A stretch of 64,000 bases of DNA, taken from contig NZ_JAQMYP010000019.1 in NCBI RefSeq assembly GCF_028369295.1, forward strand, positions 62,001 through 126,000, in the 5' to 3' direction. Source of the DNA: Streptomyces sp. HD. GTDB lineage: Bacteria > Actinomycetota > Actinomycetes > Streptomycetales > Streptomycetaceae. The notes under the pieces are model-generated. The model was given only the letters and a program-made list of their open reading frames with translations, made no database searches and was not told the DNA's origin. The position numbers were made by a program, and so were the translations under genes. Every line of letters begins with the position of its first letter. The first letter of the stretch is position 1. Below, piece after piece: positions 26,795-34,566 of this stretch.

Positions 26795-28018
26795 TCAGCC
26801 GAGCCGGTTCACCGCGTCGACGACGGGCGCCGCACCGTCCTCGGCACGCAGCGCGTCGGCCAGCGCCCGGGCGCGACGGCGGTACGACGGGTCTCCGGTC
26901 GCCTGCCGCAGGGCAGACGCCAGTGCCTGAGCCGAGAACCTCCGCAGCGGCACGGCCCGGGGCGCCACGCCGAGCGCGACCAGCCGGCCGCCCCAGAACC
27001 CCTCGTCGAACTGGATCGGCACGGGAACCGCGGGTACCCCGGCGCGCAGCCCGGCCGCGGTCGTGCCCGCGCCGCAGTGGTGGACCACGGCGGCCATCCG
27101 CGGGAACAGGGCGGAGTGCGGCACCTCGTCGATGGTCAGGATGTCGTCGCCGGTGGCCTCCAGACCGCCCCAGCCCCGCTGGACCACCCCGCGCAGCCCG
27201 GCCCGGCGCAGCGCGTGCACGACCTCGGCGCTCAGCCCCGCCGGATCGGGCACGGTCGCACTGCCCAGGCCCACGAACACCGGCGGCGGCCCCGCGGCCA
27301 GGAAGTCCCGCAGCTCGGCCGGGAGCCGGGCCTCACCGTCGTACGGCCACCAGTAGCCCGCCACCTCCAGGTCCGGCCGCCAGTCGCGCGGCCGGGGCAC
27401 GACCAGGGGGCTGAAACCGTGGAGCACGCGGCGCTTTCGCGTGCCGGGCGCTCTGCGGCGGGACAGTCCGAGCCTCGCCCGTACATCCGGTACGGCCGCC
27501 GAGAAGACGATCTCGACGGCCAGGGTCACGCCGTGTCCGGCGATGTGGTTGCCGAGGCGCCCCCAGGAGCGGTCGCCGAGCATGGGCGGCCCGAACTCCC
27601 GGGTGGGAGTGAGCGGTTGCAGCGGGAGTTCGATGGTGGGCAGGGAGAGGCCCTCTCCGATGGCCTGACCCAGCGGTGCGGTGGAGGCGGCCAGCAGCAG
27701 GACATCGCTGGTCCGCGCCGCCGCCAGCAGGTCGTCCGTCATCCGCCCGGCCAGTTCCCGCGACATGGCCACCACGCGCGCCAGCTTGCCCACACCGGTC
27801 GTGCTCCGGTGCAGACTCTGCCCGCGCGCGGACTCCAGCTCCGCCCGGGGATCCAGCGGGAGCGGATGGAAGCGCACGCCCGAGGCGGCCACCAGCGGCT
27901 CGAAGCGGCCGTGCGTGACCAGGGTGACCTCGTGTCCGGCCCGGGCGAGGGCGTGTCCGAGGCCGGTGTAGGGGGCCACGTCGCCCCGGGAGCCCGCCGT
28001 CATGATCGCTACGCGCAC
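26795..28018 (-). CDS. UGT/MGT-type glycosyltransferase (GT1-like), second copy
   Basis: Protein of 407 residues with a GTG start. It is paralogous to the gene at 22,967-24,166 along its length: it begins MTAGSRGDVAPYTGLG and has HHCGAGTTAAGLRAGVP near 308-324 with a following QFDEGFW segment. It is a GT-B enzyme of the macrolide/sterol glycosyltransferase group. It is transcribed alone, unlike the TipA-coupled copy, and the acceptor is unknown. The two copies differ enough that a very recent tandem duplication is unlikely. Confidence 0.85.
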   Translation of the reverse strand: MRVAIMTAGSRGDVAPYTGLGHALARAGHEVTLVTHGRFEPLVAASGVRFHPLPLDPRAELESARGQSLHRSTTGVGKLARVVAMSRELAGRMTDDLLAAARTSDVLLLAASTAPLGQAIGEGLSLPTIELPLQPLTPTREFGPPMLGDRSWGRLGNHIAGHGVTLAVEIVFSAAVPDVRARLGLSRRRAPGTRKRRVLHGFSPLVVPRPRDWRPDLEVAGYWWPYDGEARLPAELRDFLAAGPPPVFVGLGSATVPDPAGLSAEVVHALRRAGLRGVVQRGWGGLEATGDDILTIDEVPHSALFPRMAAVVHHCGAGTTAAGLRAGVPAVPVPIQFDEGFWGGRLVALGVAPRAVPLRRFSAQALASALRQATGDPSYRRRARALADALRAEDGAAPVVDAVNRLG

Positions 28019-28096
28019 GCGGCCAGTATGGCGGCGCGCACCGCACCGCGCCCCAATGGATCGTGGGAAGGGGCCACTTCAGGTCTGTCCCGTCCG

Positions 28097-28125
28097 TTGA
28101 CTTCGCCCACTCGCGCCTCTAATTT
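28097..28125 (+). promoter_or_regulatory. Consensus-like promoter of the alpha-galactosidase gene
   Basis: TTGACT (28097-28102), a 17-bp spacer and TAATTT (28120-28125) give an unusually good primary-sigma promoter for this GC content. The predicted start near 28132 would leave a ~120-nt leader that runs straight into the dyads at 28142-28184. Confidence 0.5.
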
Positions 28126-28141
28126 CAGCGCCAAACGTTCG

Positions 28142-28184
28142 ATGTTACGAATAATGTTCGAAATATCGGACCCTATATCGGGTC
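28142..28184. promoter_or_regulatory. Operator-like repeats downstream of the alpha-galactosidase promoter
   Basis: AT-rich stretch with CGAA-N5-TTCG (28148-28160), the near-repeat pair ATGTTACGAA (28142) and ATGTTCGAA (28154), and GACCC-N6-GGGTC (28169-28184). The position just after the predicted transcription start suits a sugar-responsive repressor (LacI or GntR type). Confidence 0.5.
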
Positions 28185-28252
28185 GAAATGCCGGACCGAA
28201 TCAATGCCCCTCCCGCACACAGCTGAGTGTTTCCCCCGCACTTAGGAGCCGC

Positions 28253-30217
28253 ATGTACCCCCCGCCCCGCATGAATCTCGTACGCCGCTGCAGATCCGCG
28301 GTCATACGCGCCCTGGCCCTCGCACTCACCGCGTCCGCCGCCCTGCTGTTCGCGGGACCGGCCCCGGCGCAGGCGGCGACGACGGCCCGTCAGATACCGG
28401 TGCCCGCCGCGCCCATGGGCTGGGCGTCCTGGAACGCGTTCGCCGCGAAGGTCGACTACAACGTCATCAAGCGGCAGGTCGACGCGTTCGTGGCGGCGGG
28501 TCTTCCCGCGGCCGGGTACCGGTACATCAACATCGACGAGGGCTGGTGGCAGGGCACCCGCGACAGCGCCGGCAACATCACCGTCGACGAGGCGGAGTGG
28601 CCGGGCGGTATGAAGGTCATCGCGGACTACATCCACAGCAAGGGCCTCAAGGCCGGCATCTACACCGACGCCGGCAAGGACGGCTGCGGCTATTACTTCC
28701 CGACCGGCCGCCCCGCCGCGCCCGGTTCGGGCAGCGAGGGCCACTACGAGCAGGACATGACGCAGTTCTCGAAGTGGGGCTTCGACTTCGTGAAGGTCGA
28801 CTGGTGCGGTGGTGACGCCGAGAAACTCGACCCGAAGACGACCTACCAGGCGATCAGCAACGCGGTGGCCGCCGCAACCGCCACCACCGGCCGCCCGCTC
28901 GCCCTCTCCCTGTGCAACTGGGGCTACTCCGACCCGTGGAACTGGGCGCCGGGCATGGGCCCGATGTGGCGCACCAACACGGACATCTTCTTCCACGGCG
29001 GCACCCCGTCGTACAGCAACGTGCTGACCGCCTTCGACCGTAACATTCACCCCACGGCCCAGCACACCGGCTACTACAACGACGCCGACATGATGGTCGC
29101 CGGAATGACCGGACTGACCGGCGCCCAGAACCGCAGCCACATGAACCTGTGGGCGATCTCCGGCGCCCCGCTCCTCACCGGCCTCGACCTCACCACCCTC
29201 ACCGCCGAGACGACGAGCATCCTCACCAACCCCGAGGTCATCGCCGTCGACCAGGACCCGCGCGGCCTCCAGGGCGTCGAGGTCGCCGAGGACACCTCGG
29301 GACTCCAGGTGTACGGCAAGGTCCTGGCCGGCAACGGCAACCGCGCCGTCGTCCTGCTCAACCGCACGTCGACCACGCAGAACATGACCGTCCGCTGGTC
29401 CGACCTCGGCCTGACGAACGCCTCCGCGACCGTCCGTGACCTGTGGGCCCGGCAGAACGTCGCCACCACCGGCACGAGTTACACCACCAGCGTCCCGGCG
29501 GGCGGTTCCGTGATGCTCACCGTCACCGGGGGCACCGAGCAGTCGGCGAGCACCTACAACGGCACGGCGAGCTTCTCCGGAGTGGCCGCCGGAAACGCCG
29601 GCCTGAAGACGGTCGAGGTCTCCTACACCAACAACACGTCCGCCGCCCGCACCGCGACCCTGACGGTCAACGGCCAGACCTCGACCAAGGTCTCCTTCCC
29701 GCCGACCGGCGCCGGCCCGGGCAACATCTCCGTCAACGTCTCCCTCGCCAAGGGCAACAGCAACACGATCTCCTTCTCCGGCGCCCCCACCCTCGAAGGG
29801 ATCGTCGTACGGCCGCTGCCCGGCAGGAACGGCACCCTGATCACGGGTACCGGATCCGGCCGCTGCGTCGACATCAACGACAACACCATCGCCAACGGTA
29901 CCGACGCCCAGCTGTGGGACTGCGGCGGCGGCCAGAACCAGGTGTGGCAGTACAACAGCACCCGCAAGGAACTGGTGGTGTACGGCAACAAGTGCCTCGA
30001 CGCCTACGACCTCGGCACCACCAACGGCACCCGTGTCGTCATCTGGGACTGCAACGGCCAGAACAACCAGAAGTGGAACCTGAACAGCGACGGCACCCTC
30101 ACCAACGTCAACTCCGGGCTCTGCCTCGACGCGTACGGCGCGGCCACGGCCAACGGCACCAAGCTGGTGCTGTGGACCTGCAACGGCCAGGCCAACCAGA
30201 AGTGGACGGTGAGTTAG
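28253..30217 (+). CDS. Secreted GH27 alpha-galactosidase with C-terminal carbohydrate-binding and ricin-lectin domains
   Basis: Protein of 654 residues. ATG at 28253 has AGGAG 4 nt upstream. A signal peptide ends near AQAA. The GH27 barrel starts at MGWASWNAF and includes YINIDEGWW, a nucleophile Asp in FVKVDWCGG near 183 and an acid/base Asp in YYNDADMM near 280. A C-terminal beta domain follows to about 420. Then come a CBM35-like jelly roll (YNGTASFSGVAAG onward, about 430-525) and a ricin-type trefoil (CBM13) with repeated W-D-C and Q-x-W motifs (QVWQYN, QKWNLN, QKWTVS). It releases terminal alpha-galactose from plant galacto-oligosaccharides or galactomannan outside the cell. Confidence 0.92.
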   Translation: MYPPPRMNLVRRCRSAVIRALALALTASAALLFAGPAPAQAATTARQIPVPAAPMGWASWNAFAAKVDYNVIKRQVDAFVAAGLPAAGYRYINIDEGWWQGTRDSAGNITVDEAEWPGGMKVIADYIHSKGLKAGIYTDAGKDGCGYYFPTGRPAAPGSGSEGHYEQDMTQFSKWGFDFVKVDWCGGDAEKLDPKTTYQAISNAVAAATATTGRPLALSLCNWGYSDPWNWAPGMGPMWRTNTDIFFHGGTPSYSNVLTAFDRNIHPTAQHTGYYNDADMMVAGMTGLTGAQNRSHMNLWAISGAPLLTGLDLTTLTAETTSILTNPEVIAVDQDPRGLQGVEVAEDTSGLQVYGKVLAGNGNRAVVLLNRTSTTQNMTVRWSDLGLTNASATVRDLWARQNVATTGTSYTTSVPAGGSVMLTVTGGTEQSASTYNGTASFSGVAAGNAGLKTVEVSYTNNTSAARTATLTVNGQTSTKVSFPPTGAGPGNISVNVSLAKGNSNTISFSGAPTLEGIVVRPLPGRNGTLITGTGSGRCVDINDNTIANGTDAQLWDCGGGQNQVWQYNSTRKELVVYGNKCLDAYDLGTTNGTRVVIWDCNGQNNQKWNLNSDGTLTNVNSGLCLDAYGAATANGTKLVLWTCNGQANQKWTVS

Positions 30218-30218
30218 C

Positions 30219-30551
30219 TCAACAGGACCGGGCGAGGCCCACGACCAGGACACCGAGGACCAGGGCGCAGGTCAGCAGCCAGCCGGCCAGCAGTCGGTGC
30301 CGCAGCCGGCGGTACGTCGCCTCGTACTCGTCCCGCAGTCTCCCGGCACGCTCCGCGCTGTGCTGCCAGGAGGCTCGGGCGAGTGCGAGGTACTCCGCCT
30401 CGAACCGCCGCTCCACCTCACACCGCTGAGCGTCCGTCAGCCAGTCCAGCGGGGCGCTGAATCGTGCGGCTGCCGTCCGGCCCTCCTCGCGGGTCGCGGC
30501 GAGCAGCAGATGCCCCTCGATGTCGTTCAGGAACTTGTCCGTGATGCTCAC
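30219..30551 (-). CDS. Small membrane-anchored protein coupled to ctaD
   Basis: Protein of 110 residues. The GTG at 30551 overlaps the ctaD stop (GTGA). The much longer open frame upstream lies inside ctaD and is a shadow. It has a charged helical cytoplasmic part with a DUF3040-like feel (TDAQRCEVERRFEAEYL) and one C-terminal transmembrane helix (GWLLTCALVLGVLVVGLA). The coupling suggests a role with the oxidase subunit, but no function is known to me. It ends 2 nt from the convergent alpha-galactosidase stop. Confidence 0.65.
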   Translation of the reverse strand: MSITDKFLNDIEGHLLLAATREEGRTAAARFSAPLDWLTDAQRCEVERRFEAEYLALARASWQHSAERAGRLRDEYEATYRRLRHRLLAGWLLTCALVLGVLVVGLARSC

Positions 30552-32167
30552 TGAGTGGTCAACTCCCTCTCCGCCGCGGGCGCGTGATGCAGGTCGAACG
30601 CCGGGGATTCGGAACGGATCCGCGGCAGCGTGAGGAAGTTGTGCCGCGGCGGCGGGCAGGACGTCGCCCACTCCAGGGAGCGGCCGTAGCCCCACGGGTC
30701 GTCGGCCTCGACCTTCTCCCCGTATTTCGCGGTCCTCCAGACGTTGTAGAAGAACGGCAGGAGGGACAGCCCCAGCACGAACGAGAAGACCGTCGACAGT
30801 GAGTTGAGCGGCGTCAGCCCCTCCACCGCCAGATAGTCGGGAATCCGGCGCTGCATGCCGTTCACACCCAGCCAGTGCTGGACGAGGAACGTGCCGTGGA
30901 ATCCGATGAACAGTGTCCAGAACGTCATCTTGCCGAGGCGTTCGTCGAGCATCTTGCCGGTGAACTTCGGCCACCAGAAGTGGAATCCGGAGAACATCGC
31001 GAAGACGACGGTGCCGAAAATGACGTAATGGAAATGGGCGACGACGAAATAGGTGTCGGATGTCGGGAAGTCCAGTGGCGGTGAGGCCAGCATGACGCCG
31101 GTCAGGCCGCCGAAGACGAAGGTGATCAGGAATCCGAAGGCCCAGAGCATGGGGGTTTCGAAGGACAGCGAGCCGTTCCACATGGTGCCGATCCAGTTGA
31201 AGAACTTCACCCCGGTGGGTACGGCGATGAGGAACGTCATGAAGGCGAAGAACGGCAGCAGCACACCGCCGGTGACGTACATGTGGTGCGCCCACACCGT
31301 CACGGACAGACCCGCGATGGCGATCGTCGCCGCGATCAGACCCATGTAGCCGAACATCGGCTTACGGGAGAAGACCGGGATGACTTCGGAAATGATGCCG
31401 AAGAACGGCAGGGCGATGATGTACACCTCTGGATGGCCGAAGAACCAGAAGAGGTGTTGCCAGAGCAGCGCCCCGCCATTCGCTGCGTCGAAGACATGCG
31501 CACCGAACTTGCGGTCCGCCTCCAGCGCGAACAGCGCCGCGGCCAGGACCGGAAAGGCCAGCAGGACCAGCACACCGGTCAGCAGCACGTTCCAGGTGAA
31601 GATCGGCATACGGAACATGGTCATGCCCGGCGCACGCATGCAGATGATCGTGGTGATGAAGTTGACCGAGCCGAGGATCGTGCCGAATCCGGAGAAGGCC
31701 AGACCCATGATCCACATGTCGGCGCCGATGCCCGGGGAGCGGACCGCGTCCGACAGCGGCGAGTAGGCGAACCAGCCGAAGTCGGCCGCACCCTCCGGCG
31801 TCAGGAAGCCACCCACCGCGATGAGCGAGCCGAACAGGTACAGCCAGTAGGCGAACATGTTCAGCCGGGGGAAGGCCACGTCCGGCGCGCCGATCTGCAG
31901 CGGCATGATCCAGTTCGCGAAGCCGGCGAACAGCGGTGTCGCGAACATCAGCAGCATGATCGTGCCGTGCATCGTGAACGCCTGGTTGAACTGCTCGTTC
32001 GACATGATCTGCAGGCCCGGACGGGCCAGCTCGGCACGCATCAGCAGCGCCATCACGCCACCGAGGCAGAAGAACGCGAACGACGTGACCAGGTAGAGCG
32101 TGCCGATGGTCTTGTGATCCGTGGTGGTCAGCCACTGGACGGCCTTGGAGTCTTTGATCCTCTTCAC
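30548..32167 (-). CDS. ctaD: Cytochrome c oxidase subunit I (aa3 type), additional copy
   Basis: Protein of 539 residues with about 12 transmembrane helices. The GTG at 32167 (KRIKDSKAVQWL) is the likely start, although the frame stays open upstream. Haem and copper ligands are present: FTMHGTIM (His67), FGHPEVYI, WAHHMYVTGG and VAHFHYVI. It is the catalytic subunit that reduces O2 and pumps protons. No ctaC, ctaE or ctaF lies nearby, so it must pair with subunits encoded elsewhere. Streptomyces genomes often carry such an extra, separately regulated ctaD. It is divergent from an ECF sigma factor. Confidence 0.92.
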   Translation of the reverse strand: MKRIKDSKAVQWLTTTDHKTIGTLYLVTSFAFFCLGGVMALLMRAELARPGLQIMSNEQFNQAFTMHGTIMLLMFATPLFAGFANWIMPLQIGAPDVAFPRLNMFAYWLYLFGSLIAVGGFLTPEGAADFGWFAYSPLSDAVRSPGIGADMWIMGLAFSGFGTILGSVNFITTIICMRAPGMTMFRMPIFTWNVLLTGVLVLLAFPVLAAALFALEADRKFGAHVFDAANGGALLWQHLFWFFGHPEVYIIALPFFGIISEVIPVFSRKPMFGYMGLIAATIAIAGLSVTVWAHHMYVTGGVLLPFFAFMTFLIAVPTGVKFFNWIGTMWNGSLSFETPMLWAFGFLITFVFGGLTGVMLASPPLDFPTSDTYFVVAHFHYVIFGTVVFAMFSGFHFWWPKFTGKMLDERLGKMTFWTLFIGFHGTFLVQHWLGVNGMQRRIPDYLAVEGLTPLNSLSTVFSFVLGLSLLPFFYNVWRTAKYGEKVEADDPWGYGRSLEWATSCPPPRHNFLTLPRIRSESPAFDLHHAPAAERELTTQ

Positions 32168-32272
32168 GCCCCGCCTGTGTCCGCGGCCCACCCGCACGTC
32201 ACACTCGACCGACGCGACAAGAATCACGGAAGCGGGTGTGACGATCCGGCGGGTGCCGGACACGAACGGAAC

Positions 32273-32806
32273 ATGAGCAACGACGAGATCTTCGCCGCTG
32301 CCTATCGCGAGCACTACTGGGCGGTCAGCCGCTATGTCGCGCGGCGACTGGACGGGCATACGAGTGAGGTCGAGGAAGTGGTGGCGGAGGTGTTCACCGT
32401 CGCCTGGCGGCGTCGGGACGACCTCCCGGACGCCGCGCTGCCCTGGCTGTACGGCGTGGCACGCAACTGCCTGGCGAACGCGGTACGCGGCTACGGGCGC
32501 CGTCGGCGACTGGTCGACCGGCTCGGCAACGACGACGCGGCGCACGGCCGGCACATCGAGGTCGGCCCCGAGACGGAGGCACCGGGTGCCTGGGTGCACG
32601 AGGCGCTCGCCCGGCTCTCCCCGGCCGACCGGGAGGTGCTGCGCCTGACCGCGTGGGAGGAACTCGGCATCGACGAGATCGCCGTCGTCCTCGGCTGCGG
32701 CAGCCGGGCCGCCTCGATGCGGCTGCACCGGGCCCGCCGGCGCCTGAGAGCCGAGATCGACCGAATGAGCCCAGCGACCGCAGCGAAGGAACACGGCCAT
32801 GGCTGA
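32273..32806 (+). CDS. ECF-type RNA polymerase sigma factor
   Basis: Protein of 177 residues. Region 2 is about 8-75 (AAAYREHYWAVSRYVARRL to WLYGVARNCLANAVRGYGRR, shortened here). Region 4 is about 110-160, with LSPADREVLRLTAWEEL and a helix-turn-helix (IDEIAVVLGCGSRAASMRLH). It directs RNA polymerase to a small regulon. The stop overlaps the start of the next gene by 8 nt, and that membrane protein is its likely partner. The 105 bp shared with the divergent ctaD raises the possibility that ctaD is a target. Confidence 0.88.
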   Translation: MSNDEIFAAAYREHYWAVSRYVARRLDGHTSEVEEVVAEVFTVAWRRRDDLPDAALPWLYGVARNCLANAVRGYGRRRRLVDRLGNDDAAHGRHIEVGPETEAPGAWVHEALARLSPADREVLRLTAWEELGIDEIAVVLGCGSRAASMRLHRARRRLRAEIDRMSPATAAKEHGHG

Positions 32807-33794
32807 CGAACTCGAACTCCTGCGCCGCGCCAACCCGGTGCCGGCCGACGGCCCGCACTTCGGCGACGGACCGCTGGACCACACCGCCGAACGCCACCTC
32901 GACCGGCTGCTGCGGGACCGCCCCGCCGCGCCCCGCCGCCCCACCCGGGGCCGACTGGCCTGGGGCCTCGCCGCCTCGGCCGTGGTCGCCGCGCTCGTGT
33001 CGGCACTGCTGCTCACCGGCCAGACCACCGCACCCGCGGTCGCCGCACCCCGCCCACTGGTCGTGCGCGCCGACTCCACCCCCGTGTCCCTGAAGACACT
33101 GGCCGAACGCGCGCGAGCCGACGCGAAGGACGGCGCGCCCGAACTCCGCAAGGGCACACATGTGCAGTCGTGGAGCATGGGGATGAGCGAGGACAAGCCG
33201 CCGATCACCCTCCCCGAGGAGCGCATCGTCCGCTGGAACGCCGACGACAGCCACACGGAGATCGTCGTGGCGACCGACCCGCGTCATCCGGGCCGGCCGG
33301 TCCTCGTCGAGGGGGGCGGTGAGCCGCGGGTCGTCGACGACGGCCATGTCCTCAGCAGGCAGACGTACCCGCCGAGTTGGAGCGACGCCCCGCCCGCGGC
33401 ACCGCCGCCGCACGACTCGGTACGACTGAGCGCGTATCTGGAAGAAGCCGTGCGTGCCTACCTGTCGGACCACAGCAAGCCGTTGAGCACGTCCGAACTC
33501 CTCGATGCCACCGAGACCCTGCTCGACCGCTGGACCCTCGGTGCCCGCGAGTCCGCCGCGCTCGCCCGGCTCCTGGCCGACACCGAGGGGCTGCGGCCCG
33601 TCGGCCGGGTGACGGACCGATTGGGGCGGAGCGGGCAGGCGTACGTCTACGAGACGTCCGGCACCCGCCGCATGCTGATCATGGACCCCGGCACCGGCGC
33701 CGTCCTCGGGCTGGAGACGACCTTCACCCGGGCCGAGCCCGAGTACGGCGTCAAGGCGGGCGACGTGATGTCGTACAGCGCCTGGATGCGCTGA
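32799..33794 (+). CDS. CU044_5270-family membrane protein, putative anti-sigma partner
   Basis: Protein of 331 residues overlapping the sigma gene by 8 nt. It has an N-terminal cytoplasmic segment, one transmembrane helix (LAASAVVAALVSALLLTG, about 50-70) and an extracellular domain ending in FTRAEPEYGVKAGDVMSYSAWM. This layout and ending match the actinobacterial CU044_5270 family, which is regularly paired with ECF sigma factors. An anti-sigma role is inferred from context; no zinc-binding anti-sigma motif (HxxxCxxC) is seen. Confidence 0.7.
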   Translation: MADELELLRRANPVPADGPHFGDGPLDHTAERHLDRLLRDRPAAPRRPTRGRLAWGLAASAVVAALVSALLLTGQTTAPAVAAPRPLVVRADSTPVSLKTLAERARADAKDGAPELRKGTHVQSWSMGMSEDKPPITLPEERIVRWNADDSHTEIVVATDPRHPGRPVLVEGGGEPRVVDDGHVLSRQTYPPSWSDAPPAAPPPHDSVRLSAYLEEAVRAYLSDHSKPLSTSELLDATETLLDRWTLGARESAALARLLADTEGLRPVGRVTDRLGRSGQAYVYETSGTRRMLIMDPGTGAVLGLETTFTRAEPEYGVKAGDVMSYSAWMR

Positions 33795-34229
33795 TCACAC
33801 CCCGAGCTGCCGGGCCGCCGCGTCCACCGTCTGCTCCAGCAGCGTGGCGATCGTCATCGGACCGACGCCGCCCGGCACCGGAGTGATCAGCGACGCCCGC
33901 TCGACCGCGGAGTCGAAGCCGACGTCACCGACGTTCCCCGGGTTGTACCCGGCGTCGATCACCACGGCGCCTGGCTTGACGTCCTGCCCCCGGATCAGCC
34001 GCGCCCGCCCCACGGCCGCGACGACGATGTCCGCCTCCCGTACGGCCGCCGACAGGTCCGCCGTACGGGAGTGGCAGTACGTCACCGTCGCGTCGCGCGC
34101 GAGAAGCAGCATGCCGGCCGGCTTGCCGAGGATCGCGCTGCGGCCGACGACCACGGCGGGAGGTGCCCCCAGTCGAGCCTGGGCCATGATCCACTCCTGG
34201 GCTGGGATGTCCGGTTCGCCCAGGCGCAC
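33795..34229 (-). pseudogene. folD: Truncated folD (methylene-THF dehydrogenase/cyclohydrolase), C-terminal half only
   Basis: About 144 residues of a normally ~285-residue bifunctional enzyme. The NADP-binding half is kept: AVVVGRSAILGKPAGMLLL, ATVTYCHSRT, ADIVVAAVGRA, VIDAGYNP and the family motif TPVPGGVGPMT. The N-terminal substrate-binding half with the catalytic Lys and Tyr is missing. The frame hits a stop within about 15 codons upstream, and the residues in between look unlike FolD. It is almost certainly inactive. It is convergent with the preceding gene with no spacer. Confidence 0.75.
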
Positions 34230-34363
34230 GGCATCGACTCTGCGGGGCCGCTCCCCGGTGGTACTCCACCTCAGCGCCAGTCACGGCCCACGGCCACCTT
34301 AACCGAGGCTGTTCGAGGCCGGCGCCGGGGTGAAATTCGGGCGACGGGGCGGGGGCCGGCTGT

Positions 34364-34376
34364 TAGCGTCGGTGTC
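34364..34376 (+). promoter_or_regulatory. -10 element for a leaderless transcript of the Ala-rich leader peptide
   Basis: TAGCGT at 34364-34369 ends 7 nt before an ATG at 34377, with no ribosome-binding site between. This is the usual spacing of Streptomyces leaderless promoters whose transcript starts at the A of ATG. The -35 region is weak. Confidence 0.5.
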
Positions 34377-34445
34377 ATGAAGGTCATCAGGCACCACCGC
34401 ACCGCAGCCGCGCGAGCGACCAGCTCCTCGGCTGCCGACGCCTGA
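34377..34445 (+). CDS. Ala-rich leader peptide upstream of the AlaRS-like gene
   Basis: A 22-residue ORF starting MKVIRHHRTAAARA with Ala at positions 10-12, 14, 19, 20 and 22 (7 of 22). It stops 10 nt before a 9-bp hairpin and 121 nt before the AlaRS-like start. The predicted transcript is leaderless. This is the pattern of ribosome-mediated attenuation: scarcity of charged tRNA-Ala would stall the ribosome and change folding of the following RNA. Ala is common in high-GC ORFs, so the enrichment alone is not proof. Confidence 0.5.
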   Translation: MKVIRHHRTAAARATSSSAADA

Positions 34446-34455
34446 TCCCACCCTC

Positions 34456-34480
34456 CCGGCGGTCGGAAACGGACCGTCGG
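34456..34480 (+). terminator. Attenuator-like hairpin between leader peptide and AlaRS-like gene
   Basis: CCGGCGGTC / GACCGTCGG form a 9-bp stem (one G-U pair) with a 7-nt loop GGAAACG. It starts 10 nt after the leader-peptide stop. No U-tract follows, which is typical of this genus. It could act as terminator, anti-start structure or both. Confidence 0.5.
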
Positions 34481-34566
34481 TGTGCGGCCTTCTCTTCCAC
34501 TCCCGTCGCACCTGTTCCGCGGCTCGTTCCGGTCCCCGTGACCCGACGACCCGAAGGAACACCGCG

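Noticed and set aside
28145..30253. A 702-codon antisense frame over the alpha-galactosidase
   Set aside because: Val/Gly/Arg-rich shadow without motifs.
32168..33256. N-terminal extension of ctaD to 33256
   Set aside because: The extension crosses the sigma-factor gene and has no oxidase-like sequence. The family start corresponds to the GTG at 32167.
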